Assembly: GCA_051453625.1 (NCBI GenBank)
Contig: JBOZIK010000001.1
Span: 229,563,453-229,614,328, forward strand
Source of the DNA: Welwitschia mirabilis
Lineage: Eukaryota > Gnetophyta > Gnetopsida > Welwitschiales
Length of the DNA: 50,876 bases
Reading direction: 5' to 3'
The number at the start of each line of letters is the position of its first letter. Positions within the stretch are counted from its first letter, which is position 1. Below are positions 30,941 to 42,439 of this stretch, piece by piece. A program made the translations under genes and the position numbers. The notes below the pieces were generated by a model that ran no database searches, had not been told where the DNA came from, and saw only the letters and a list, made by a program, of their open reading frames with translations.

Positions 30941-31855
30941 CTGCACAAATAACCAATTGAGAACAATGATGTAGAGAAATGGTGAAAACAAATTGTTTTC
31001 ATTAATAGGTGCCTCTGTTGTTATGGTATTGCTCTTTTAAATTGAGACATATGTATCACTAAATGGGCAAAAGTATTGGCATGTCAGCAATGACATTTTG
31101 CATTAACCAAAAAGCATAATGTCAATTAAAATTCTTTTAGTAGGGATGAAGAAAACAAGCAGCGATCATTTGAAACTCATATATCTAAAATCTGTAGAGC
31201 AGCCAGAGTTAAAACTGACAGCATGAATAGCAAACAAGATACAACAAACCTTTTATATCGATAATACTCTTCTTTTGCTGTTCTTAGTTGTCGTCTGAGA
31301 GAAGCCATTGATTTCTCATCAGCATCATAATCCATGTCATCTTCACCTAGTCTCCCTCCCGATGGTCTGAAATTTGGGTCTTCCTTAGTCTGCACAGGTG
31401 CACTTTACAGGTAAAATCAATTATACATACACAGCACTTCAAAAGGATATTGTTTTAGAAGATGTACCATCTGAATCAACATATTATCAATAACATCCAT
31501 ATAAGGTCTCAAGGGATCTCGCTTGGACATCTGATTGGAAGTGGCCTGAGCAATCTGCAAGAGCAGTAATTACACAAAATTCAGCAACAAACACACATAG
31601 GTTAATCTAGTCTAAGCAACAACATGGCTTAAAAAAATTACCACGAAAGCATTTGAAAGTTCTTGATGAGCATCATCAAGTTTAATTGCCATTTTCGCAA
31701 CTCTATGTGACAGAATCTTCTGCCTGTAATTCCAATCTGCATTCCTCCAAATGCTCCTTGGAATTTCAATCAAACCAAATCCTAGAAGGAAAGCACCAGT
31801 AACAAGACCAAATGTATTTGAACAAGCCATTGCCAGACCAATTATATTGCCTCCC
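30860..31855 (-). CDS. LMBR1-domain membrane protein, four internal exons
   Basis: The minus strand carries exons 31855-31642, 31554-31468, 31389-31250 and 30940-30860 (joined 522 bp). They encode a segment matching plant LMBR1-like proteins: GNIIGLAMACSNTFGLVTGA and FLLGFGLIEIPRSIWRNADW, then KILSHRVAKMAIKLDDAHQE, ATSNQMSKRDPLRPYMDVID, GGRLGEDDMDYDADEKSMAS, RRQLRTAKEEYYRYK and ALELEDTIKNFE. In known relatives this is a multi-pass membrane protein; the first exon holds a transmembrane helix and the rest a cytosolic coiled region. Every intron has GT-AG ends, phases agree across all joins and there is no stop, unlike everything around it. The exons before and after are not in the window. Molecular function of the family in plants is poorly known. 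Confidence 0.93.
31250..31389 (-). CDS. LMBR1-like exon C (140 bp)
   Basis: Acceptor TGTGCAG|ACTAAGG; donor TAAAAG|GTTTGTT. Encodes TKEDPNFRPSGGRLGEDDMD and the basic, probably coiled-coil stretch ASLRRQLRTAKEEYYRYK. Ends two bases into a codon, which the first base of exon D completes as Ser. Confidence 0.93.
31468..31554 (-). CDS. LMBR1-like exon B (87 bp)
   Basis: Acceptor TTGCAG|ATTGCTCAGG; donor CAGATG|GTACAT. Exactly 29 codons, in phase with exons A and C, encoding IAQATSNQMSKRDPLRPYM and a DVIDNMLIQM end. Separated from exon A by an 87-bp intron. Confidence 0.93.
31642..31855 (-). CDS. LMBR1-like exon A (214 bp)
   Basis: Acceptor CTTCGCAG|GGGAGGCAAT at 31855; donor TTTCGTG|GTAATT at 31642. 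Begins with the third base of a codon and ends on a complete codon. Encodes the membrane helix CSNTFGLVTGAFLLGFGL, the IPRSIWRNADW turn and the DDAHQELSNAFV stretch. Confidence 0.92.
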
Positions 31856-32371
31856 CTGCGAAGTAAATTACTAGACTGTAAAAGATATTCGCCAAAGCAG
31901 AAAGTATGCATGAGGAAAGTCATAAATAGCTTATCTGCCAATAAGTAATGCAGGTGCATTGATAATGCAACAAGACACAACCATACTACAAAACAAACAA
32001 AAAAGAAAGAACAAAAAAAGAAGAAAGGCTAATGAACAAAAAGCCTTCAACATAATAGCTTTACTTTTGACAATGTAATAGCACATAATTAAATGGTTTG
32101 TTCTGCACCAATTAAATCTCTATATGTGCATGGCCCACACTTTTGCTGCAGCTTTCCATAGCATAAGTCTACAAAATGTTATTACTTAAACAACAGTTAA
32201 TAAAAATTAGGCATTTTTATCTATTTTATCCCAGACTGCATCTAGGACTTACTTCAACCATTTTATGTGCAAAGGACCAGGTCGTAAATCTTTTATGTGC
32301 AAAGGCTTTGTATCAATATTTTCTAGACTCCCCAACTTCCCATTCGTATAAGCTTGTCACATGTCTACTAT
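31856..32371. other. Intron or upstream flank of the LMBR1-like gene
   Basis: Non-coding; no earlier exon of the gene was recognised. A short direct repeat TTTTATGTGCAAAGG occurs at about 32258 and 32291. Confidence 0.4.
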
Positions 32372-32470
32372 TGGGATGTGAGCCAAAATTAGGCTCTTTA
32401 TTGTTGGGATGTGAGCCAAAATTAGGCTCTTTATTGGTGGGATGTGAACCAAAATTTGAATCTTTTGTCT
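32372..32470. repeat. 33-bp tandem repeat, three copies, at a copia LTR start
   Basis: TGGGATGTGAGCCAAAATTA starts at 32372 and 32405, with a diverged copy (TGGGATGTGAACCAAAATTT) at 32438, exactly 33 bp apart. It covers the probable LTR start TGTTGGGATG at 32402. Confidence 0.9.
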
Positions 32471-32983
32471 TTTATCCCAAATTGTAATTAGCTATCTTCT
32501 TCCCTAGATTCTCTCACCCCAAATTAGCAAATAAGCCAAACGTTGGCATGTGGGTCGTAATTAAGCCTAAAATAGACGTGCCCCTGATAAGCATGGAATC
32601 AAGCGCAAAGAACTTAAAAAAAATGTTTATATTAGTTTTTCATGTGTAAACCTAACCCTCGACCTTCATAAGATGCACTTGGGAGGCTAATTATGCAGTA
32701 TGAGCAATACAACTTCTGTTGTGAGGTTCATGTGATAAGAAGAGTCTGTTGGCAAGAAGCGAGAATTGCTGTTGTTGTATCCCTGAGCTCTATTGTATTG
32801 TCCTCCATTGTTGATTTTCCTTCAACTATAAGAAAGGAGAATCCCCTTTCTCGTGGACATAGGCACATCGTCGAAACATGTTAAACTCTAGTGTGTTCTC
32901 TCTAATACTTTCCTTGTGCACTTTGTTCTTGTCATTTGTTTTTCTCCCACTCTAACACTTCTGCACTTTCGCGTTGTGTAACA
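32402..32983 (+). mobile_element. 5' LTR of a Tork-like Ty1/copia element
   Basis: Begins TGTTGGGATG and ends TTGTGTAACA before a copia primer-binding site. About 582 bp. The R/U5 portion contains TTTCTCGTGGACATAGGC, a signature shared with many plant copia LTRs and with the LTR piece at 45.6 kb (TTCTCGTGGACGTAGGG). Confidence 0.7.
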
Positions 32984-33000
32984 ATTGATATCACAGCGCT
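32984..33000 (+). other. Primer-binding site of the Tork-like element
   Basis: ATTGATATCACAGCGCT, a degraded TTGGTATCAGAGC, directly after the LTR. Confidence 0.7.
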
Positions 33001-33041
33001 TGTAGGTCTCAAAGAAGGTAGCTACGTAACACATTGTCAAG

Positions 33042-33400
33042 ATGGCTTCAAAGGTTTTCAACACCGAGTTTGAGGTGAAGAAATTAAATGGCAAGAATAG
33101 CTTTGAGTTGTAGCAGATCAAGGTCAAGGATCTACTCATTCAACAAGGATTGCACAAGGCACTCCAGAAGAAAGCTAAGAAGCCTACTGACATGTCAGAC
33201 AAGGACTGGGAGGATTTGGATCTAAGGGCTCAAAGCATTATTGGGTTGAGTCTTGCATATCAGATCCTATTCAACGTAGTGAAGGAAGACTCTGTTGCCA
33301 GATTATGGACAAAGCTAGAGAGCTTCCATATGACCAACTCACTGACAAACACATTGTACCTGAAGTCAGACCTTTACGACTTCAAAATGAAGGCGGCATG
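33042..33400 (+). pseudogene. Tork-like gag, N-terminal part, interrupted
   Basis: Starts MASKVFNTEFEVKKLNGKNS and continues IKVKDLLIQQGLHKAL, DWEDLDLRAQSIIGLSLAYQ, ARLWTKLESFHMTNSLTN and LYLKSDLYDFKMK, the standard UBN2 order. One stop at 33111 stands where the family has Trp. At 33401 the gag ends at the LTR of a gypsy-type element. The expected next gag part (KEG... onward, about 80 residues) is absent; gag resumes near 48257. Confidence 0.8.
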
Positions 33401-34566
33401 TGTGATGGAACAATCATTCAAGGATCAAAAATAAATAATTCTTCAAAAATGTGTCTTCAGAAATTTGTCTTCGAAAATCTGTCTTCAGAAGTCTGTCTTT
33501 AGAAGCCTGTCTTGAAAACTCTATCTTCAAAACAGTTTCATAGACTGTTTGCAAAAGAAGAGGAAAAGTTCAAATTGACTTCTAACTCTAATCCACATCT
33601 ATGCCACCTGTCCCTATTTTCTCTAGAATGAATCCCAATAAATCCTATCATATCCCATCCTTTTCTCAACCTCCCAGCCACCTTTCCTTAATATAAAACC
33701 ATTTCAATGCTTTGTAAAAGGGGTGAGTTCATCATTTGGCCATTAGAAAGGAATCCATCATTCAGCCATTAGCAAGAGTCTTTCAGCCAAGACATTGTCA
33801 TCAAGCAAGGAGTTGCAGTCTCCTATGCCCAACTTCTTACAAGGCTTAAGTCAGCCTAAACTTAACTATCCAATCCTATCCATGAAACAGATCTATTCTA
33901 TCTGCAGAGCTATCCAGCTTCATTTCTATAGTTCTTCAATTCGTTTGAAAGAGAAATTTTTCTATTATCTCTTAGAAACAATAAGTATATTATATGATCT
34001 GCTTGCCTCTAAGTTCTTCAAGTTATTTATCATTCTCTTTTTTCATGAAAAAGGTCCAATCAGTCTCAAAGCTATAAGTCATCTTTTCAAAGTCAATAAA
34101 CTTTAGTTCTAAATTGTTCTGAGTATGCTTTACACGCCAATCATTCCATTTCAGAATTTTAGCTAGCAGAAAATGTTGTTTAATGCCTTGAAAACATCAT
34201 TTCATGCTGTTGTGACAGTTCTGTCTACAGAACTTTCCAGTTTTATTTTCCTTCTTTTCAGTTTATATAGGAAGGGAATCTCTCTGTGATTTTTCTGAAA
34301 TAGTTGTCATTTTCTGTGTTTTATTTCCTGTTAAAATCTCATGTCATTTCAGAATCATTTAATCATAGTCCCTTTGTAAAATTGCTTTCTTTTCCATTAC
34401 ACTTTTTTGAAAACATCAAGTGTTTCATTTTGAGAATTGCATTTAAAGATTTTTGTCAATCTCCTTTTGATTGAAGATTTAGAAAAGTCAAATTTATCAA
34501 ATAAAAATATTTCATCAAGTCATTCAAGTCAAGTCATTAGGAAGACTGCCACAAATTGTAGCAACA
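33401..34566 (+). mobile_element. 5' LTR of the gypsy-type element (1166 bp)
   Basis: Begins TGTGATGGAACAATC and ends TTGTAGCAACA. Collinear with 37455-38989 for most of its length (TTCATAGACT, CCCAATAAATCCTATCATAT and GCATTTAAAGATTT are shared). Compared with the 3' LTR it lacks about 370 bp between CTAAACT (about 33860) and AACTATCCAA (about 33866). Confidence 0.85.
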
Positions 34567-34587
34567 GTTTTGGCACACCCAGTGGGA
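34567..34587 (+). other. Primer-binding-like site of the gypsy-type element
   Basis: GTTTTGGCACACCCAGTGGGA resembles the TGGCGCC...GTGGG primer-site neighbourhood of plant Tat/Ogre-type gypsy elements with CpG loss. The tRNA type is not assigned. Confidence 0.5.
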
Positions 34588-34617
34588 CCTTTTGTTGTTT
34601 AGTCTAGAAAATCCAAA

Positions 34618-35800
34618 ATGCCTGTGCATACAAGGAATGGGGCACCCTTATTAGAAAAAGAAGAATATCTAGTAATAATTTTGAAAGGCAAAGCTACGAA
34701 AGGAGAAATTGCTAAAGCCATCGAAGATGAAGAGTTTTGGACATATTTCCTAGACCATTCGTCTTCAAGGACATGTAAACTAGCTAGGGAAAAATTAGGC
34801 TTACCAATTAATGAAGATTCATCTTCTGAACATGAAGAAAACATAGAAATAAGTCAACTCATAAATGACACTAAAGGTCTAGCCAATAGAGTAAAAGGGA
34901 GAATAATATCAAAAATCAAAATCATGGAGGAACTAAAAAGTTGAAAAATTTTTCCCAAAAAGAAGAAAATCACTTTACCTAAGAAATGGAATAAAAATGA
35001 TCAAATTGGTAGATGTAAAAAGAAGGAGCACTAGTATGGGCCCTTATCTAGATAAGAGTTAGAACAAATGAGGAAAAAATATTTTCAAGAATAATCACAA
35101 AAAGGTCAAATATATTCAAATCCAACTAGGTAAATAATACATTTACTAGAGTTTAAAACCTTTATGATTTGGCAAGTCATAGACTCATTAATAAAGTCAA
35201 CCAAGTAATCTACAACTGAGGTAACCTATGATTTAATCAACTCACTCATACACCCTTTAGTCTCCCAAAAGAAACTTTTACTTATTGAAATCTCTAAATT
35301 TGAAAAATTTAGTGAAATTAAAGATCCTATTATACACATTTTAAACTTCAAATACCAATGTTTCTTACATAAAATTAACTTAGAAACAAGTTCACACCTA
35401 TTTTATAGATCTATAGAAGGGTCAACACTTGAATGGTATCTTCGATTACCTAAACATTTGATTGCAATACTAAACAAGGTGTTTAGATTATTCTTAACTT
35501 GATACTCAATGAATTTTATCCCACGAATTTTCCTAGAAATATTAACTAATATCAAATAAAAATAAGATGAATCAATTACTAAATTTATTAGAAAATGGAA
35601 AAACTTAGTCATTCAATTAGAATTTAACATCCCTAAAAAAGAAATGGTTGCTTTATTCTCAAATTCATGCTTATCGTATAATTCAAAATACCTTAGGATG
35701 CAAAAATCAGACATTTTAATAAGCTATAGATGTTGTCCAAAGAATAGAAATTATTGGAAAAGAAAAGAATTAATTAAAGCCAACATTTAGAAACCAATAA
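34618..35800 (+). pseudogene. Gypsy-type gag, decayed copy 1
   Basis: Starts MPVHTRNGAPLLEKEEYL 50 bp after the primer site and reads open to 34944. The gag core at about 35270-35790 is stop-ridden but collinear with the better copy at 45.8 kb (IPKFEKFSG region, HLFCRSLKGS region, KWKNLAI region). At most positions where copy 2 has CG, this copy has TG, CA or TA. Gag would build the particle; broken here. Confidence 0.8.
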
Positions 35801-36465
35801 GAATAAAACATAAATGAGAAGAAACCTGCCTCTAAAGTAGTATTAGCTATCAAAACAAATCAAAGCCCTAGATGATAGTTTACAAAATTAAATGTGCCTC
35901 TTTTTGAAATCCTTAATGCTCTTTTAGCTAAGGGGGTAGTTAAACTACCTCAATCAAAGTAATATAGTTGAAATACCCTTAAACCAAAATGGTATAGTGG
36001 AAACTAATATTGTTAACATCACTAAGTCCAAGGATATAACACTAAAAACTATTGGAATTTAAGGCATATACTCTAAGACATAATGGAAAACAAATGAGAA
36101 ATTGCTCTAGATTTCCCACTAATTACTTCTAATTAAAAACTTGAAATTTTCAAAGATCCTTTTTCAATTTTTAAAGCATATACTTCTTCTTAATCACAGA
36201 ATGCTAGCATCCATGTAGATAATAAGCCTTATATCATCTTTATGATCAGAAAGACTTCTAATATGAATTAGGATAATGTTGTTAGATTTGAATAATGGGT
36301 TAGATAGACTTTGACAAATAGACAAAAAATTAAAGTTCAAAGTCTAAAATGCAAAATAAAAGAAAACTATTCACAAAGTCCTGATTTTAGGCAAGCTATT
36401 ATGGAAATTTTTCATGAACAATTTAAAAATCAAGATGCAAAGAAACATTTTCCTAATAATACATC

Positions 36466-36870
36466 AATATTATTTGTTAATTAAGAAATTTCATTTAATA
36501 ACAGTGAGTTTTTACCAATTCAACATAAGATTATAGTTATAGATTCACCCTTAATTTTAGTTGAAATAAGACAAGCTAAAGTTAAAAGAGCACTCATGGA
36601 TTATGGCACAAAATTGGATATTATAATAAAATGTTGTCTAGAAGCATTAAATATAGAAAATAAAATAAATGAAAAAAGGGCTATTTTAATGAAGGGATTT
36701 GATGGCAATTCAAAATATACTTTAGGTACAAGAGATCTAAACATAAAAACCAAGAACACTATGTACAATACAAATTTTCATGTCATTTAAAGTAGTTCAA
36801 TACTCAACCTAATTTTAGAAAAATGTTGGATTTATGATGTAGAAGCAATGATCTCTCTATGCCATTAAAA
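36466..36870 (+). pseudogene. Retropepsin-like protease, decayed copy 1
   Basis: Open from 36596 (MDYGTKLDIIIKCCLEALNI) to 36790. It is collinear with the protease of copy 2: the catalytic Asp-(Ser/Thr/Cys)-Gly-Ala motif reads D-Y-G-T-K here. The hydrophobic-Gly end is degraded (NLILEKCWIYDV). Confidence 0.75.
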
Positions 36871-37438
36871 AATAAAATACCTTAAAGATCAAGATACAGA
36901 GTGATCTTTAGAAAGAGATATCCCCAAAGCAGTTTTTATAACTTAAGATGAAAATGAATTACCACTTATTCCACTTTTTCCCTTTGAACCAGACTAAACA
37001 AAATCAAGAAATTACTTCACAAAAGTAAAAGATTATCAACTCTTAGATATTAGATTTAAAAAAAATCCAAAAAAGAAATAAACAAAAAGAAATCTTACCC
37101 AAAAAAAAAAAGAGTCCATTTATCTTTGAAGTTTTATTTTGATCATTTAGCATAAAATATTATCTTTTTTAGTCATGATATGACACTTTGTATTGTGAAG
37201 ACAGAAATTTATAACTTGCAAGAAAGAAGGAAAAAAGGAGGAATATTCCAAGAATGTCAAAAAGTAATGAACAACATTATAAAATTACTTTAAGAAATGA
37301 CCCAATAAAGGCATTATCAAAAATAAATCATGAAGGCAATCAAAAAGTTTTAGTTCTTTATGTAGTCTTATCATTCTAGAGTTCTTCATCAAGTTTGAAG
37401 TAAGTTTTATTACAAAGCATACAACCATGCTTTACTTT

Positions 37439-37450
37439 AAAAAAGGGGGT
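37439..37450 (+). other. Polypurine tract of the gypsy-type element
   Basis: AAAAAAGGGGGT just before the 3' LTR start TATAATGGAAAAATC. Confidence 0.75.
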
Positions 37451-37454
37451 AAAT

Positions 37455-38989
37455 TATAATGGAAAAATCATCAAGGATCAAAATATATGATTCTTCAAAA
37501 ATCTATCTCCAGAAATTTTTCTTTGAAAATCTATCTTCAGTAGTCTATCTTTAGAAGCCTATCCCTAAAAATTTGTTTCCAAAATAGTTTCATAGACTAT
37601 TTGCAAAAGAAAATAAAAAATTCAAATTGACTTTTAACTCTAATCCATATCTATACCACCTATTCATATCTTCTCTAGAGTGAATCCCAATAAATCCTAT
37701 CATATCCCATCCTTTTCTTAACCTCTCACTAACCTTTCCTTAATATGAATCTATTTTAATGCTTTATAAAGGGCGTGAGTTGATCATTCAGCCATTATAA
37801 AAGAATCCATAATTCAGCCATTAACAAGTATCTTTTAGCCAAGAATCAATCCCAACCATTATCATCTAGATAGGAGTTGCAGATATCTCATGTCATAACT
37901 TCTTACAAGGATTAAGTTAGCCTAAACTTTTAAGTCATCTTTCATGCATTAATAAAACTAGTCTTTTATTTTTTTGGTCATTTCTTACATGTTTTTTATT
38001 TAGTCTCAAAAATTTTATAGGATTAGAATGCTATTTTATGCTTTGAAGGAACTATTTTATTTTTCTAAAGAGTCTATTTACTAAACTATTGTAGTTTGTT
38101 AAATAAACTATTTCAGTCTATTTCTTAAACTATTGCAATTTGTCTACTGAACTATTCTAGTCTATTTATTAAATTATTCTAGTATGTCTACTACACTATT
38201 TCATGCTATTTGTTAAATAGTTTTATTGTATTTGATGTATAGTGCTATGATGTCTATTAACTAGTTCTGACCTTTCTATTCTTTCTATAAAACTATCCAA
38301 GTCTATCTGTGAAAGAGATCTATTCTATCTATATAACTATTTAGATTCATTTATATTGTTATTCAATTCATTTGAAAGAGAAATTTTTCTATCATTTCTT
38401 AGAAATAATAAGTATATTATTTGATTTTCCCGCCTTTGAGTTCTTTAAGTTATTTATCATTCTCCCTTTTCATGAAAAAGGTTCAATCAGTCTCAAAGCT
38501 AGAAGTCATCTTTTCAAAGTTAATAAACTTTAGTCCTTTTTTTAATTATGCTTTACATGTCAATCATTTCATTTTAAAATTTTAGCTAGAAGAAAATGTT
38601 GTTTAATGCTTTAAAAATATCATTTCATGTTGTTGTGATAGTTCTATATGTATAACTTTCTAGTCCTACTTTTCTTATCTTTGATTTACCTATGAAGGGA
38701 ATTTCTCTATGATTTTTCTAAAATAGTGGTTATTTTTTATGTTTTATTCCTTGTTAAAATCTCAAGTCATTTTAGAATCATTTCATCATAGGCCCTTTGT
38801 AAAATTGCTTTCTATTCAATAACATTTTTTTTGAAAATACCAAGTATTTCATTTGAGAATTGCATTTAAAGATTTATTTCAATCTCCTTTTGATCCAAGA
38901 TTTAGAAAAGTGACATTTATCAAATATCAATATTTTATTAAGTCATTCAAGTCAAGTCATTAGGAAAGTTGCTACATATCATGGCAACA
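37455..38989 (+). mobile_element. 3' LTR of the gypsy-type element (1535 bp)
   Basis: Aligns with the 5' LTR from TATAATGG to GGCAACA. Contains an extra ~370 bp (about 37920-38290) with degenerate tandem units of about 24 bp built on CTATTTATTAAACTATTCTAG. Confidence 0.82.
37995..38290. repeat. Degenerate ~24-bp tandem array in the gypsy LTR
   Basis: Repeated phrases such as AAACTATT(G/T/C)(T/C)AGT, followed by (C/T)TATTT and GTCTA, run from about 38080 to 38220. Present in the 3' LTR only. Confidence 0.65.
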
Positions 38990-41900
38990 ATATAGGCTTC
39001 CCCTACTTTTACCTCATTAGAAAAGTAGGTTTCCCCTATTTTGTGATGTAGGTCTTTTCATCCTCCTTTTTACATCTTCGCTAAGTAAACAATGATGTAT
39101 TTCTATATAAATTGATCAATACATTCTTCACAATGAAGTCTTTAAAATTTCTGGAAGTTGTAGCTTAGGTTAAACATATCTTAATACAAAAGGATGTAGT
39201 GCTAGTTAAATAGATGGTAGTTCTAGTATGCTTAAAGTATAGGTGAACAGTAGAAATTAGATGAGAGTGAAAGGGTAAAGTGAAATATCTTCGTAGGAAA
39301 CTTCTATAGAAAAAGCACAATTAAAAATTGGTATTTATAAATAAGAGGATAAATATAAACCATTAATAATCTAATTCAATGAAACATTATATCAAGTAAA
39401 ACATAGACTAATATAAAGTAGAAGATTACTTATCTTGATAAGGTAAGTTATGTATGGAAATTTAGAAAATAAGTTTATCTTTAATTACTAAAACAAATAT
39501 GTATTAAAATTTTGACAAATAAAAAGAGAATCCTGTCTAAAATAGATTTTATTTATTATAGGTTTAACATGGAAAATGAGGAAACTTATTTTTAGTGGCA
39601 AAGGTAAAATTATTATAATAAGGTAAATTAATTTTAAATTAACTAAAAAAGGATATGATCAATAATAGTCAATATTAACATTTCTATTTCAATAAGGAAA
39701 TACTTTAATCTCTAGAAAATTTAAACATGCAACATATGAGATTTGCCTAGACATCCTGTAAAACTTGCCTTACCTTCCTCTTATGACTATGGCTATTCAA
39801 GAAATCACTTATACAAAATACTTTTCATCATATAATGTAGTGCAATATTAGGACTTCTTAAAAACATAATTATATATAGGAGTGTTTGATAACATCATTC
39901 ATCTTCTAATGAAGTTAACTAATATCATGTTATAAAGATACTAGTGCTTTAGACATGGAAGCATTTATTTGCCTAGGAAATAATGTAGTCATGTCACTTT
40001 ATTATGGAATGAAGATGTATATATTTTCATTTGTACCCCTCTTTATGATAATAATAACATGATTATTTCATTCACTAAAATGTAAAATCATTCTTAAATA
40101 ACAAATTTAGTCATAAATATTTTTGAATTGAATGTAAATTCATAATAATATCAAGAGTTTTGAGCACTTCTAAGCATTAGGAATTGTTTCCACATGAAAT
40201 TTGAAATTTTGTCCCCTAGACTTTAGTGAATTAATATATTTTTAAATCTATAATAATTTGTTTATTTTTTTAATTATTGTTAATGTTGTTTTACCCTTTA
40301 ATTTTTGAAAATTTTATTAAAAATACTAATTTTTTTATGATTTCTAATAGGTAATCTTGAGATACCTAAAATTCATTAGAGTTGATCAAATGAAATGGGC
40401 TGGCATCTCCATCACTTATACTAGTACTACTAGCATTCTAAAGGATAATGAATTAGAAAAGAATGGAAAGCTAAAGAGAGAATAAGTTAATGAACTAATC
40501 TTATAACTTAAAACTAAGTTAGTTTACAAATAATAAGGATTACATAGTTATGTCTTGCAACCAAAGTATACTAATTATTATCTATTTATTAATAGTAAAA
40601 TTGTACTAATGAAATTTAATAACCTTAAGAAATGATATTTGAGAAAGGCCTACCTTAAGAGTAAAAGAAGCAAGTCATCATATCTTGTTCCATAATTTAT
40701 TTCATGTCTAATTAAACCTATCCATCATTCCATTAAAACTTTGTTATTCTATATTTGAATTTCCTATGATAGGGCCTTATATCATCATGAGGTTTTAAGC
40801 CTCTATTATCCTTCCCTAGGTATGGAAGAATGATCAATTCATGAGGTATCTATTTTATGAAGCCTTAATGTTTTATCTATTCTAAATTAATGTTTTCTTT
40901 AGTATTTGCATCACCAGTGAATACATTGTAATTTGTAATTGGGTTTACTATTTTCTTTCATAATTAATATAACTATAATTAATTATTACACAATATTAAA
41001 TTTTGAATTTTTGTTTATAACTATTTCTTAGATATATTCGTTTAATGTATTACTAGGGTTTAAATGCTTAATATGTTTGGTATTATGGTATTTTTCATCT
41101 TATTATAGTATTTCCTACATTTAATTTTAAAATGTGATATTTATAATATCTATGATTTCATGATATTTGAAATCTATAATGAATAATTTATTTGTTTTTG
41201 ATGGATCCAAGCTATACTTATTATAATATATCTTAGTTGGATTGGACTCACTTAATATATTGTCTTTTGAAATATCATTTCTAAGTCATAAGAGAATAAA
41301 TGTATAATATCATAATCATTAATCTCTTTTCAAAATTTTTTTCAAATACTTTATATGAAAACCTTCATGTAAAACCTCTTAAGTAGACTTATAAGCTTTA
41401 AAATAACTTTGTAATTTCTAAGAAAAATTAATAATTAGGGTCAAATATAGTCTAATATAACATCATATTTTACTTAAATTAAAATTTTATCTATACCTTG
41501 AGAGATAGGGAATATCTTTTAAAAATTACAAATTATAATAAAATTTAAGGCATAGCAATTTTTGGCTTTCTTTGGCTTATCAAGATCATTTCCTTTACGG
41601 AAATTATTTTCTATTTGTGTTTTTTATATTTGTCATTATCAAAACTATAAAATTTTTATATGTTTTATAAGAATTAGGAGTATCTAGAGTTTAGAAACAA
41701 GGATTTACATACATCCACCTAAAATTTTTTGTATGAAATTTAGATTCTATCTAGATATATTCTAACTTTGTTTTTGATTCCTAGTTCTATAAAGTATAAG
41801 ATTAATTTATTTATCAAATTTTCATCAAATCTATTTGTATGTTTCACTATCAATTAATTTTTGCTATAAATGTAAATTTCAAATTTGAAAAATTTTTATG

Positions 41901-42430
41901 TAAAAAGCCTTAGTACAAATAGCATAATTTTGGATTATGTTTATTATCTATTTTTTAATATGCAAGTTTCCACACTTGACTAGTACCACTGTTACTTCTA
42001 CTTACACTGCCATACTTTTTATAATTTTGTCATCATTTTGAATCAGAGATTATTAATTTTGGTAGATTTTATTAATTTTCATTTGTAGTTTATAATAAAA
42101 ATGTTTTTATTAATTGTAATTTTTCATCCATCATTAGCTTAGACCCTCTAGCAACTTACTTTACAAAAAAATTGACAAAAAGCTAGAATACTAACCACTC
42201 CTAAATAACTTTAGATTTAACTTTAACTAAGCATATTCCAAAGCTATAATTTAGATTGATTAAATTTTAATTCAAAATTTTATAGATATCCTTCTATGTG
42301 AATTAGTAATCTCCAAAATTGATAAAGAAGTATCTGTGAAGGATTACCTACAAGAATATTAAAATCTTTAAAGAAATTTGAGTGTTTAGCTATACCTTCT
42401 TATATGGCTTTGTTCTCACATATAAATTAA
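38990..42430. other. Very AT-rich stretch without recognisable genes
   Basis: No supported ORF or RNA gene. CpG is scarce and stops are dense, as in the neighbouring decayed gypsy DNA, so this is probably old TE sequence. Confidence 0.45.
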
Positions 42431-42439
42431 GTTAAGATA

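Larger units (their letters stand above)
33401..38989 (+). mobile_element. Non-autonomous Ty3/gypsy-type element with gag and protease only
   Basis: Two related long terminal repeats (33401-34566 and 37455-38989) enclose about 2.9 kb holding a gag and a protease remnant, a primer-site-like sequence and a polypurine tract, but no recognisable RT, RNase H or integrase. That is the plan of the gag-only elements described in plants (TR-GAG). The sequence is heavily decayed, with many stops. Flanks (GCATG and ATATA) do not show a target-site duplication. Confidence 0.75.

Noticed and set aside
31612-31980. Continuous 122-codon minus-strand frame taken as one exon
   Set aside because: The first ~40 and last ~10 codons lie outside the AG and GT borders of exon A and lack family similarity; they are intron read-through.
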